64,000 nt of DNA from contig UQBY01000003.1 in assembly GCA_900539375.1 (NCBI GenBank), positions 62,001 to 126,000 of the forward strand. Direction: 5' to 3'. Position 1 is the first letter of the stretch. Every line of letters begins with the position of its first letter. The notes under the pieces are model-generated. The model had not been told where the DNA came from. It worked only from the letters and a program-made list of their open reading frames with translations, and searched no databases. Below are positions 9,194 to 17,771 of the stretch, piece by piece. This stretch comes from an uncultured Clostridium sp. (GTDB lineage: Bacteria > Bacillota > Clostridia > Clostridiales > Clostridiaceae). Position numbers and translations under genes: made by a program.

Positions 9194-10429
9194 TTATTCA
9201 AGATTAAAGTTATCTACATCTTCAACTATCCACTTATCATCTTTATACACTATTCTTGTGAAAAAGCTTTTTGTATATGTTTCTTTATTTATATCTAAAA
9301 TTGCTTTACTTACATCATATTGTACATTTGCCACAATTGTAGCTCTATAAGTATCATCTGTATAAAAATACTGACTATTATCAAAATCTATATTTATTTT
9401 TAAATTAGAATATTTATTTTTAAATAAAATATACTTTTTTTCAACTGAACTATATATTTTATTTTTAATATCATTTGTACAATTTTCAATGTATTTTTTA
9501 TTTTGTTTATTTAAAGCTACAAAAACACTTTCATAAAACTTAGTTATAATATTTGTTAAATCCCCTTCTAAGGTTTCATTACTTATTGGCACAGTAAGAT
9601 TTATTGTTGGATTTTCTGTTATTTTAACTTCTTCTCCCTTATTCCTTCCCCATGGAAAATCTTTTTCTAAATAAACAGAAACTGTTCCATCTGTTGGTAC
9701 TGGTCCAAAATCTTTTAAATCTTTAACCTCTTTTTTTATATCTTTTCCATTAATATAAACTTCAGCATCTTGAAAGTCTGAATTTATTGTTATTTTTGTT
9801 GCTGGGAAATTTAATTCTATCTCTTTATCTTCCATTACTACTATTTCTTTAGAAGTTTTGATTTCCTCATAATTACTATTTAAACTGCCAGTAATTTTAT
9901 AGTTTCCTGGAATTACGTTTTTAATAGTTTCTCCTGCTTTTACTTTGCCACTATTTCCAAGAATAAAATTACCTTCTTCAAAATTACTTTTAATCTTTAT
10001 ATTAAAAGTTTTAACATCTAAATAATACATGTTCCAAAAGAAATATTTTTTACTTTGTAGCTTAAAATCTTTAGTTTCATTATTATTTTTTAAATTAGTA
10101 ATTAAAGTATCTATTTTGTTATTTCCATTACTATAATATTCAACTAATGATTCTAATTTTTTTTCTTTTACTCTCTCTCCATCTACTTTAACTATATCAC
10201 TAAGAGTTGATGTATCACTATTTTTTAATGACATTTCAAGTTTTGATAAAATATATTCTCTTGATGTATTAATTCTACCTAAAAAATATCCAAAAAACAA
10301 AAAGAAAGCTAATAATATGAGTATAGTGAGTTTCCATCTTCTCCTTATTAACTTGAAAAAATATAGTTCTTTTAAAAAGGATAATAAAGAAAATAATTTT
10401 TCTATAACAATATTTTTCCCATATAACAA
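9194..10429 (-). CDS. TcaA/YvbJ-like membrane-anchored protein
   Basis: The protein has one membrane helix (about residues 34-52, preceded by RRRWK) and a long extracytoplasmic region. Its domain order resembles TcaA/YvbJ proteins: a helical segment with repeated NTF2-like or beta-rich modules and a final NTF2-like domain ending KDDKWIVEDVDNF. TcaA relatives act in cell-envelope stress and glycopeptide susceptibility in staphylococci; a similar role here is inference. The usual N-terminal zinc ribbon is absent. Start: the first standard codon is TTG at 10429 with a poor ribosome site, while AGGGAG at 10462-10467 is ideally spaced for an in-frame ATA at 10453. It leads the three-gene operon. 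Confidence 0.65.
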   Translation of the reverse strand: MLYGKNIVIEKLFSLLSFLKELYFFKLIRRRWKLTILILLAFFLFFGYFLGRINTSREYILSKLEMSLKNSDTSTLSDIVKVDGERVKEKKLESLVEYYSNGNNKIDTLITNLKNNNETKDFKLQSKKYFFWNMYYLDVKTFNIKIKSNFEEGNFILGNSGKVKAGETIKNVIPGNYKITGSLNSNYEEIKTSKEIVVMEDKEIELNFPATKITINSDFQDAEVYINGKDIKKEVKDLKDFGPVPTDGTVSVYLEKDFPWGRNKGEEVKITENPTINLTVPISNETLEGDLTNIITKFYESVFVALNKQNKKYIENCTNDIKNKIYSSVEKKYILFKNKYSNLKINIDFDNSQYFYTDDTYRATIVANVQYDVSKAILDINKETYTKSFFTRIVYKDDKWIVEDVDNFNLE

Positions 10430-10488
10430 TTTTTCTTTTAAAGTTTCTATTATAAACTCAACTCCCTAATATACATTTATAAATTTTA

Positions 10489-10833
10489 TTAATCTTCTAA
10501 TATATCAATTATCCACTTTCCACAATCACAACATTTATATATTCTTATAACAAATAAATCTAATTCATCTTTATTTAAACAATTTTTAAAACTTTCAACT
10601 TCTTCATTTGTTATAAATTCATCATCTTTATTAATATAACCATGTATTTGAATAAAATAATTATTCTTACTTTTATTGCAACAATCATTTATTTCTGTAC
10701 ATACAATTCTCTCATAATCTAATTTGCTTGCAAAATCTTGAATTATAGGAATTATATCAGAATACTCATCTATATCATCTTGATAATCCTCCTCATAAAA
10801 GATTAAATCCTTTATCCTAAATAATTCTTTCAT
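10489..10833 (-). CDS. Small acidic protein of unknown function
   Basis: A 114-residue soluble, acidic protein with no signal or membrane segment. Two cysteine clusters stand out: C..CC in the EINDCCNKS segment and CCDCGKW near the C-terminus, which could bind a metal. The ATG at 10833 is preferred over the upstream one at 10854 because AAGGAG lies 9 bases before it. It sits alone between the TcaA-like operon and the terminator of the his operon. I cannot assign a family. Confidence 0.65.
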   Translation of the reverse strand: MKELFRIKDLIFYEEDYQDDIDEYSDIIPIIQDFASKLDYERIVCTEINDCCNKSKNNYFIQIHGYINKDDEFITNEEVESFKNCLNKDELDLFVIRIYKCCDCGKWIIDILED

Positions 10834-10962
10834 TTTTTTGTTCTCCTTATACATATTTTTTTAAATTTAGCATTATAATTATACATTAAATTTTATTTTA
10901 TTTCTTTATTATTTAAAATAATTTCATAAATTATTAAGTTTTATTTTAAATTTAAATGTAAA

Positions 10963-11008
10963 AAAGGCTATTAAGCAATGATTTTTTACTCATTGTTTAA
11001 CAGCCTTT
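10963..11008 (-). terminator. Intrinsic terminator of the his operon
   Basis: A long, slightly imperfect stem (about 19 pairs, AAAGGCTGTTAAACAATGA on the minus strand) with a short loop is followed by a T run. It begins 5 bases after the hisE stop. Confidence 0.85.
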
Positions 11009-11012
11009 AATT

Positions 11013-11336
11013 TTATAAATTTTCTATTGGCTTTCTTTCACCTTTAAAGTTATTTGATTTTTCTCTTCTTTTTTTAAGTTCTTCTTCTATATCTTCAAGA
11101 GAAACTCCCTTCTCAGCCATTAAAACAAGCACATGATAAGCTAAATCACATATTTCTCCAACAAGTTCTTTTTTATCATCCTTTATTGCTGCAATAACAA
11201 CTTCTGTAGCTTCTTCTCCAATTTTTTTTGTTATTTTTTCTGTTCCTTTATTGAAAAGATAATTTGTATAAGAACCTTCTTCTCCACAATTTTTTCTTTC
11301 CATTATTGTTTTAAATTCTTCTTTTATTTGACTCAT
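11013..11336 (-). CDS. hisE: Phosphoribosyl-ATP pyrophosphatase
   Basis: Catalyses step 2 of histidine synthesis, removing pyrophosphate from PR-ATP. It is an all-alpha MazG-like protein with the metal-binding EEATE and EICDLAYHVLVLM segments; 107 residues is the normal size for a stand-alone HisE. The ATG at 11336 follows AGGAGTGATAAC. A longer open frame to 11396 would overlap hisI and is rejected. It is the last gene of the his operon, 10 bases after hisI. In many bacteria hisI and hisE are fused; here they are separate. Confidence 0.95.
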   Translation of the reverse strand: MSQIKEEFKTIMERKNCGEEGSYTNYLFNKGTEKITKKIGEEATEVVIAAIKDDKKELVGEICDLAYHVLVLMAEKGVSLEDIEEELKKRREKSNNFKGERKPIENL

Positions 11337-11346
11337 GTTATCACTC

Positions 11347-11685
11347 CTATAAATCTCTGTAAAAACAAGTTCTATTTCCTGTATGGCAAGCTGCACCTAC
11401 TTGGTCAACTAATAATAAAATTGTATCATTATCACAATCTATTTTTATTTCTTTTACATATTGTAAATGACCTGATGTTGCCCCTTTATTCCATAGTTCA
11501 TTTCTACTTCTACTATAATACCATGCTGTATCCCCTTCTAAGGTCTTTATAAGGCTCTCTTTGTTCATATAAGCTAGCATTAATACATCTTTAGTCTTAT
11601 AGTCTTGAGCAATGGCTGGAACTAATCCATTGCCCTTTTCAAAATCTATTAAATCAGCTTTAGCTAATATTTCTTCTTTATTCAT
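11347..11685 (-). CDS. hisI: Phosphoribosyl-AMP cyclohydrolase
   Basis: Catalyses step 3 of histidine synthesis, opening the adenine ring of PR-AMP with zinc. The conserved zinc and active-site cysteines are in DCDNDT-adjacent sequence and in GAACHTGNRTCF at the C-terminus; the core motif SRSRNELWNKGATSGH is intact. At 112 residues it is a stand-alone enzyme without a HisE domain. The start follows AGGAGTG, and it lies 10 bases after hisF. Confidence 0.96.
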   Translation of the reverse strand: MNKEEILAKADLIDFEKGNGLVPAIAQDYKTKDVLMLAYMNKESLIKTLEGDTAWYYSRSRNELWNKGATSGHLQYVKEIKIDCDNDTILLLVDQVGAACHTGNRTCFYRDL

Positions 11686-11695
11686 GTTTTCACTC

Positions 11696-12457
11696 CTATA
11701 ATCTTACTGGAATATTTCTATCTTTTAAATATTCTTTAACTTGACCTACTGTAAGTTCTCCATAATGGAAAAGTGAAGCTGCTAATGCTGCATCTGCTGC
11801 CTTTTGTTCAAAAACATCATAAAAATGTTCTAAAGAGCCACAACCACCTGATGCTATTACTGGCACATTAGTTATATTAGACACTGCCTTAGTAAGTTCA
11901 ATATCAAAGCCTGTTTTAGTTCCATCAGTATCCATAGAAGTTAATAAAATTTCTCCAGCACCTAGTGAAACTGCTTCCTCAATCCACTTTAAAGCATCAA
12001 GTCCAGTATCTATTCTTCCCCCATTTATAACTACATTCCATCCTGAGTTATCTTCTCTTTTTTTAGCATCTACAGCTAAAACTATACATTGATTTCCAAA
12101 GGTATAAGCTCCCTGTTGTATTAAAGATTTATCCCTTACAGCTGCTGAATTTAAGCTTATTTTATCTGCTCCCGCCCTTAGAATTCTTTTTATATCATCT
12201 ATACTTCTAAGGCCTCCTCCAACAGTAAAGGGAATAAATATTTTTTCTGCAACTTTTTCAACTACTTTTTCCATTATTCCTCTACCTTCATGAGTTGCAG
12301 TAATATCTAAAAATACAAGTTCATCTGCTCCTTGCTTATAATATTCTTCTGCAAGTTCAACTGGGTCTCCAACTTCTTTAATTCCAACGAAGTTAACTCC
12401 TTTAACAACCTTTCCTTCTCTAACATCAAGACAAGGGATAATTCTTTTAGTATGCAT
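11696..12457 (-). CDS. hisF: Imidazole glycerol phosphate synthase, cyclase subunit
   Basis: TIM-barrel subunit that joins with HisH and uses ammonia from it to make IGP and AICAR. Catalytic aspartates lie in IPCLDVREG (near residue 11) and LAVDAKK (near 130). Phosphate-binding loops are in VGGGLRS and ASGGCGS. At 253 residues it is full length. Its ATG overlaps the hisA stop in a TAATG arrangement, so translation is coupled. Confidence 0.97.
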   Translation of the reverse strand: MHTKRIIPCLDVREGKVVKGVNFVGIKEVGDPVELAEEYYKQGADELVFLDITATHEGRGIMEKVVEKVAEKIFIPFTVGGGLRSIDDIKRILRAGADKISLNSAAVRDKSLIQQGAYTFGNQCIVLAVDAKKREDNSGWNVVINGGRIDTGLDALKWIEEAVSLGAGEILLTSMDTDGTKTGFDIELTKAVSNITNVPVIASGGCGSLEHFYDVFEQKAADAALAASLFHYGELTVGQVKEYLKDRNIPVRL

Positions 12458-13179
12458 TATTTTTCCCCCTTTGTAACCTTTATTGCCTCCTCTAATGAAA
12501 GAGTGTTAGCATATATAGCCTTTCCTGTTATAGCTCCATAAAGACCTAAATCATTTAAATCTTTTATATTTTGAATATCTCTAATTCCACCTGAAGCTGT
12601 TATGTTAATATTTACCTCTTCACTTAATTTTTTAAGCATTTCAATATTAGGTCCTTCTAGTGTTCCATCTTTACTTATGTCTGTTACTATAACATTTTTA
12701 ACGCCAAGCTTTTCTAATTTCTTAGCAAAATCTATGTAATAAAGTTTACTTCCTTCAAGCCATCCTCTTCCATAAGCATAGCCATCTTTACAATCAATTC
12801 CTACAGCTATTTTTTCTCCAAAATTATCTATTGCTTTAATTAAAAGTTCTTCATCTTCCATAGCACTTGTTCCTAAAATAACTCTTGAAATTCCATTATC
12901 TATGTAATATTTAATTGTTTCAAAAGTTCTTATTCCACCACCTATTTCTACTGGAATATCTAAAGTTTTAGAGACCTTTACTATAACTTCCTTATTTACA
13001 AGTTCACCTTTTTTTGCTCCATCTAAATCTACTAAATGAACATATTCAGCTCCAAGCTTTTGAAAAGACATTGCTGTTTCTAAAATGTCTTCAGCAACTA
13101 CTTCCTTTTTAGAGTAATCTCCTTGATATAATCTAACTGGCTTTCCATCTATAATATCTATTGCAGGTAATATTATCAT
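12457..13179 (-). CDS. hisA: ProFAR isomerase (HisA)
   Basis: Catalyses the Amadori rearrangement of ProFAR to PRFAR in histidine synthesis. It is a TIM barrel related to HisF, with active-site aspartates in PAIDIIDGK (near residue 8) and in the VTDISKDGT segment, and with phosphate loops EIGGGIRT and ASGGIRD. At 240 residues it is full length. It lies 3 bases after hisH and shares one base with hisF. Confidence 0.97.
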   Translation of the reverse strand: MIILPAIDIIDGKPVRLYQGDYSKKEVVAEDILETAMSFQKLGAEYVHLVDLDGAKKGELVNKEVIVKVSKTLDIPVEIGGGIRTFETIKYYIDNGISRVILGTSAMEDEELLIKAIDNFGEKIAVGIDCKDGYAYGRGWLEGSKLYYIDFAKKLEKLGVKNVIVTDISKDGTLEGPNIEMLKKLSEEVNINITASGGIRDIQNIKDLNDLGLYGAITGKAIYANTLSLEEAIKVTKGEK

Positions 13180-13182
13180 TTT

Positions 13183-13791
13183 CTACACCAACTCCTTGAA
13201 ATTTTTTAAGATTTGCAATCCTATTTCTCCACTCTTTTCTGGATGAAATTGTGCTCCTATAACATTTCCTTTCCTTACAAGTCCAGGAATTTTTAAAGAA
13301 CCATATGTAGAAAATCCTACTAAATCCTCATCTCTATATCCTGTTGCTCTATATGAATGGACATAATATACAAAAGCATTATCTTTTAATCCATTTAATA
13401 AATTATCTTCCCTATTTTTTTCTAGGTTGTTCCATCCAATATGAGGTATTTTTACATTAGGGTCTTTCATAAGTCTTACTTCCCCTTGAAGAAGTTTAAG
13501 ACCTTCACATTCTTCTCCTTCAAATCCCCTTTCAAATAAAACTTGCATTCCAAGACAAATTCCAAGAAGAGGTTTTCCTTTAGCTACCTCTTCTTTTATA
13601 ACCTCTGGAAGATTTGCTTTATTTAAATTGTCCATACAATCTTTAAAAGCTCCAACCCCTGGAAGTATAAGCTTATCAGCTTTTCTTATATCTTCAATAT
13701 CAGATGAAATCTTACAATCACATTCAATCTTTTTTAAAGCATTATAAACACTTTTTAAGTTTCCCATGCCATAATCAATAATTACTACCAT
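13183..13791 (-). CDS. hisH: Imidazole glycerol phosphate synthase, glutaminase subunit
   Basis: Class I glutamine amidotransferase that supplies ammonia to HisF. The nucleophile is in LGICLGMQ and the His-Glu pair in GAQFHPEKSG. The ATG at 13791, giving MVVIIDYGMGN, is chosen because HisH proteins start at this strand and AGGAGGAG lies 10 bases upstream. The longer frame to 13851 would overlap hisB. The product is 202 residues, normal for the family. Confidence 0.96.
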   Translation of the reverse strand: MVVIIDYGMGNLKSVYNALKKIECDCKISSDIEDIRKADKLILPGVGAFKDCMDNLNKANLPEVIKEEVAKGKPLLGICLGMQVLFERGFEGEECEGLKLLQGEVRLMKDPNVKIPHIGWNNLEKNREDNLLNGLKDNAFVYYVHSYRATGYRDEDLVGFSTYGSLKIPGLVRKGNVIGAQFHPEKSGEIGLQILKNFKELV

Positions 13792-13807
13792 ATATATTAT
13801 ACTCCTC

Positions 13808-14395
13808 CTATAACATACCCTTTGTTGAAGGTAAGCGCATATCATTTTCATTAACTGTTTTAGCCTCTCTTAAAGCTCTTCCAAGGGCTTTAAATAAAGC
13901 TTCTATCTTGTGATGATCATTGCTTCCATATAGAATTCTTGCATGAAGAGTAATACCTGAATTAAAAGCAAAAGCTCTAAAAAATTCTTCTGTCATTTCT
14001 GTAGCAAAAGTGCCAACTGTATCTCTTTTAAATTCTCCTTGAAAAACTAAAAATGCTCTTCCACTTATATCTAAAGAAACCTGTGCTAAAGTTTCATCCA
14101 TTGGAAGAAAGAAAGTTCCATATCTATTTATCCCTCTCTTATCTCCTAGAGCCTCTAAGAAAGCTTTTCCAAGAAGTATACCAGTATCCTCTACTAAATG
14201 ATGGTCACAAACCTCTAAGTCTCCATGTGCTTTAATATCTAAGTCAAATCCTCCATGGAAAGCCATTAAATTAAGCATATGGTCAAAGAATCCTACTCCA
14301 GTATCTATATTAGTTTTTCCTTCACCATCAAGATTTAAAGTTAATTTTATTTGAGTTTCCTTTGTATTTCTTTCTAAAGATGATATTCTTTCCAT
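13808..14395 (-). CDS. hisB: Imidazoleglycerol-phosphate dehydratase
   Basis: Manganese enzyme that converts IGP to imidazole acetol phosphate. Metal-binding motifs are the internal repeat pair with HHLVEDTG and DHHKIEALFK. At 195 residues it is the single-function form, without the N-terminal phosphatase domain found in enterobacteria. The histidinol-phosphatase step therefore needs another gene, which is not in this operon. It lies 11 bases after hisD. Confidence 0.97.
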   Translation of the reverse strand: MERISSLERNTKETQIKLTLNLDGEGKTNIDTGVGFFDHMLNLMAFHGGFDLDIKAHGDLEVCDHHLVEDTGILLGKAFLEALGDKRGINRYGTFFLPMDETLAQVSLDISGRAFLVFQGEFKRDTVGTFATEMTEEFFRAFAFNSGITLHARILYGSNDHHKIEALFKALGRALREAKTVNENDMRLPSTKGML

Positions 14396-14406
14396 ATGTA
14401 ACCTTC

Positions 14407-15693
14407 CTATTTTAATCTTACTCTTACAGAATTAGCATGAGCTGTTAATCCTTCTTCATTAGCAATATTTATAATCTTTTGTCCATCTCTTTGTATTGCT
14501 TCTTCTGAATAGTATAAGAAAGAGGATTTCTTTATAAAGCTATCAACTGATAATGCTGAGAAAAATCTTGCTGTTCCACTAGTTGGTAAAACGTGATTTG
14601 TTCCTCCAAAATAATCTCCTATTGGTTCTGGAGTGTTATATCCTAAAAATACTGAACCTGCATGTCTTACTTTTCCTAAATACTCCATAGCATTTTTAAC
14701 CATAAGTTCTAAGTGTTCTGGTGCAACTTTATTAGATATTTCTATACATTCATCAATAGTTTCACATATAATAACTTTTCCATAATTATTTAAAGATGCT
14801 TCTATAATTTCTTTTCTTTCTAATGTTTGAACTTGCTTTTCTAATTCAACTAAAGTATCTTCATATAACTTTTTAGAAGTTGTAACTAAAATTGCTGAAG
14901 CAAGTTTATCATGTTCTGCTTGAGACATTAAATCTGCTGCTACATATTTTGGGTCTGCATTTTCATCAGCAACTACTAATATTTCACTAGGTCCTGCTAT
15001 CATATCTATATCAACTCTACCAAAAACTAATTTTTTAGCAACAGCAACAAAAATATTTCCAGGTCCAACAATTTTGTCAACTTGAGGAATTGTTTCTGTT
15101 CCATAAGCAAGTGCTCCTATTGCTTGTGCTCCACCAATTTTATAAATTTTAGTTACTCCTGCAATTTTAGCTGCAACTCCAATTATAGGATTAATTCCAC
15201 CATCTTTTCCTGGAGGAGTTACCATAACTATTTCCTTAACTCCTGCAACCTTTGCTGGAATAACATTCATAAGTACTGAAGAAGGATAAGCTGCTGTTCC
15301 TCCTGGAACATAAACTCCAACAGAATCTAAAGGTAAAACTCTTTGTCCTAAATATGTACCATTATCTTTATTTAATATAAAGCCTCTGCTCTTTTGTGCT
15401 TTGTGGTAATATTCTATATTTTCCTTTGCTTCTTTTAAATTTTCTATTACTTCCTTATCAATTTTATTAAAACATTCTTCTATTTCTTCTTCTGTAACTT
15501 GTAAGTCTTTTAAAACAACCTTATCAAACTTTTCAGTATATTCTCTTAAAGCCTTATCTCCATTTTTTCTTACATCATTTAATATATTAGTTACTGCAGA
15601 AGTTATATCTCCACTTACTTCATCTTCTCTTTCTTTTAAATCTTTTAAAAGTTCATCCCAACCCTTTTGTTTTAAATCATATTCCTTTAGCAT
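14407..15693 (-). CDS. hisD: Histidinol dehydrogenase
   Basis: Zinc and NAD enzyme for the last two oxidations from histidinol to histidine. The signature region with GPSEILVVAD, DLMSQAEHD and the C-terminal PTSGTARFFSALS are visible. At 428 residues it is full length. It sits between hisG and hisB in the operon, with gaps of 15 and 11 bases. Confidence 0.97.
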   Translation of the reverse strand: MLKEYDLKQKGWDELLKDLKEREDEVSGDITSAVTNILNDVRKNGDKALREYTEKFDKVVLKDLQVTEEEIEECFNKIDKEVIENLKEAKENIEYYHKAQKSRGFILNKDNGTYLGQRVLPLDSVGVYVPGGTAAYPSSVLMNVIPAKVAGVKEIVMVTPPGKDGGINPIIGVAAKIAGVTKIYKIGGAQAIGALAYGTETIPQVDKIVGPGNIFVAVAKKLVFGRVDIDMIAGPSEILVVADENADPKYVAADLMSQAEHDKLASAILVTTSKKLYEDTLVELEKQVQTLERKEIIEASLNNYGKVIICETIDECIEISNKVAPEHLELMVKNAMEYLGKVRHAGSVFLGYNTPEPIGDYFGGTNHVLPTSGTARFFSALSVDSFIKKSSFLYYSEEAIQRDGQKIINIANEEGLTAHANSVRVRLK

Positions 15694-15708
15694 ATCTACT
15701 TTTTCTCC

Positions 15709-16338
15709 TTACTTTTCTATTACCTTTTGTAAACTTTCAATAAAGTCCCCAATTTCTTTTCTCTTAAGCTTAAAGCTTGCTTTATTTACAATTACTCTTG
15801 CACTAATTGGACACACTGTATCAAAAACTACAAGTCCATTTTCTTTTAAAGTTGTTCCAGTCTCCATAATATCAACTATTGCATCACATAAACCTAAAAT
15901 TGGTGCAAGTTCTACTGACCCTTCAATTTTTATTATTTCAACATCTATATTTTTCTTTTTAAAATATTCTCTTGCTACTGTTGGATATTTAGTTCCTATT
16001 TTTATATGTCCAACTTTTTTAAATATATTCTTTTCTGGTAAAGAAGCTACTATAAATTTACATTTACCAATATTTAAATCTAAAACTTCATAGTAATTAT
16101 TATTAGCTTCCATTAAAGTATCTTTTCCTACAACTCCAATATCTGCAACACCATGTTCAACATAAGTAATTGAATCTGCTGCTTTTACTAAAAAATATTT
16201 TATATCCTTTTTAGTATCTTTAAAAACAAGTTTTCTACCCTTATCTTTAAGTTCTTCTGTTCCATAATTTGCTTTATCTAATAACTTTACAGTTTCTTTT
16301 TCTAATCTTCCCTTTGTTAAAGCTATACTTATACTCAT
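15709..16338 (-). CDS. hisG: ATP phosphoribosyltransferase, short form
   Basis: Catalyses step 1 of the pathway: ATP plus PRPP to PR-ATP. At 209 residues it is the short HisG form, which lacks the C-terminal regulatory domain and needs HisZ as partner. The PRPP-binding region is in DAIVDIMETGTTL. Its ATG overlaps the stop of hisZ, so the two subunits are translationally coupled, consistent with a hetero-octameric enzyme that is feedback-inhibited through HisZ. Confidence 0.96.
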   Translation of the reverse strand: MSISIALTKGRLEKETVKLLDKANYGTEELKDKGRKLVFKDTKKDIKYFLVKAADSITYVEHGVADIGVVGKDTLMEANNNYYEVLDLNIGKCKFIVASLPEKNIFKKVGHIKIGTKYPTVAREYFKKKNIDVEIIKIEGSVELAPILGLCDAIVDIMETGTTLKENGLVVFDTVCPISARVIVNKASFKLKRKEIGDFIESLQKVIEK

Positions 16339-17474
16339 TATTTTAGCTCCTCCCTTGATTCAATTCCATCTATGTCTTCTTTAGGTATTAATTCAACTAC
16401 ATGTCCTGAATCTCTAAGAAGCTTAGCTTTTTTAATTGCTTCTAAAGCATATCCCTTGCCATAATAAATTTTATATTTAGATGGCTTTTTGGTATCATCA
16501 TATTCTATAACACCTAATAAAGAATCAAGTTTTATTGAAAATCCTACAGCTGGAATATCACGACCAAATTGAGATATTAAATTATCATATCTTCCACCAC
16601 TTAATACAGTAACTCCAACGCCTTCAAAATATCCTCTAAATATTATTCCAGTATAGTAATTTAATCCTGGTACCATTCCTAAGTCAAAGGTAAGCATATC
16701 ACCATAACCTAATTCCTTTAGTGAATTTCCAAGTTTTTCTAAGTATTCAATATTCTTTTTAAGTTCATCATTAAAGGCATATTTTTTTCCTTCAGCTAAA
16801 ACTTCTTCTCCACCAAAAAGCCATGGAAGCTTTTTAAAGAAAGCCTTATAATCTTCTGATACATTAAGTTCTTCTAAGTAATCCTCTAAAGATTTTAAGC
16901 TTTTTGTATCAATAAGTTCTGCTAACTTTTCTCTTTCTTCTTCACTTAAATCTAAATCTGAAACAGCAGCATTAAAAAAATTAATATTTCCTATTTCAAA
17001 TTTAAAATTATTATTTTTTAAAACCTTTAAAGAATCTAATGCTGTAACTAATATTTCTAAATCAGATTCTTCATCAGTTAAACCTATTAATTCTACTCCA
17101 CAATCTGTATATTCATTTTTCTTTCCACCAAGACTTTCATTTACTCTAAAAACATTAGCTGTATATCTAAATCTTAAAGGAGGATTTGAATCCTTAAATT
17201 TAGTTCCAACAACTCTTGCTATTGGAATAGTCATATCAGGTCTTAAAACCATTATTCTTCCCTTATCATCAAAGAATTTATACATATCTTCTTCTTTTAG
17301 GCTTTGAAATTCTGAATTAAAAGTTCTGTAAAACTCTATTGTTGGAGTTACAACCTCTTTATACCCCCATTTATCTAAAACCCCTTCAATATCTTGTTGA
17401 AGTTTTTTCTTTATTAAACACTCTCCTAATATTAAATCCCTTGTCCCTTCAGGAATTAAATACTTATTAGACAT
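16338..17474 (-). CDS. hisZ: ATP phosphoribosyltransferase regulatory subunit
   Basis: HisS-like protein that lacks tRNA charging activity and acts as the regulatory subunit of short HisG. It has the class II synthetase core (TRDLILGECLIK region, motif 2-like RPDMTIPIARVV, motif 3-like SGGRYDNLISQFG) but no full C-terminal anticodon-binding domain. At 378 residues it is shorter than the true HisS at 39365-40657. It is first in the operon, following a strong AGGAGG site and its own promoter. Confidence 0.95.
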   Translation of the reverse strand: MSNKYLIPEGTRDLILGECLIKKKLQQDIEGVLDKWGYKEVVTPTIEFYRTFNSEFQSLKEEDMYKFFDDKGRIMVLRPDMTIPIARVVGTKFKDSNPPLRFRYTANVFRVNESLGGKKNEYTDCGVELIGLTDEESDLEILVTALDSLKVLKNNNFKFEIGNINFFNAAVSDLDLSEEEREKLAELIDTKSLKSLEDYLEELNVSEDYKAFFKKLPWLFGGEEVLAEGKKYAFNDELKKNIEYLEKLGNSLKELGYGDMLTFDLGMVPGLNYYTGIIFRGYFEGVGVTVLSGGRYDNLISQFGRDIPAVGFSIKLDSLLGVIEYDDTKKPSKYKIYYGKGYALEAIKKAKLLRDSGHVVELIPKEDIDGIESREELK

Positions 17475-17507
17475 ATTATATCCTCCTTAAATGTTTTTAT
17501 TTTATCA

Positions 17508-17523
17508 ATTTAGCGTGCTAAAT
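17508..17523 (-). promoter_or_regulatory. Operator-like palindrome before hisZ
   Basis: A perfect 7-2-7 inverted repeat, ATTTAGC-N2-GCTAAAT, lies between the predicted transcription start of the his operon and the hisZ ribosome site. A repressor bound there would block transcription. A TrpR-family regulator, HisR (YerC), has been proposed to control his genes in Firmicutes; whether this is its motif I cannot confirm. No T-box leader is present. Confidence 0.6.
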
Positions 17524-17540
17524 CATTAAATCATATTCTA

Positions 17541-17569
17541 ATAATAATCTACTAATTTTTTTCTGTCAA
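17541..17569 (-). promoter_or_regulatory. Predicted sigma-A promoter of the his operon
   Basis: On the minus strand TTGACA (17564-17569, perfect) and TATTAT (17541-17546) are 17 bases apart, about 70 bases before the hisZ start and directly upstream of the palindrome. Confidence 0.75.
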
Positions 17570-17771
17570 TACTTTATTTTATTTAATGATACTATATTAA
17601 TATTAACATGATATGTATTAAAATGCACATTTTTATTATAAATGTATTTATATACTTTTATAAACTATTATTCTAATTAAAAGTCTTATAAAACTTTTAA
17701 ACTTCTTTTTCTTGCTATATATGTATTAATTTCATAAAATATAATAGTATTAATAAAAAGGAGGAATATTG

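Noticed and set aside
17712..17745. putP promoter TTGCTA-N22-TATAAT as a third member of the small-RNA-type promoter class
   Set aside because: The palindrome TGAC-N8-GTCA is absent and the -35 is weak; the same spacing is probably coincidence.
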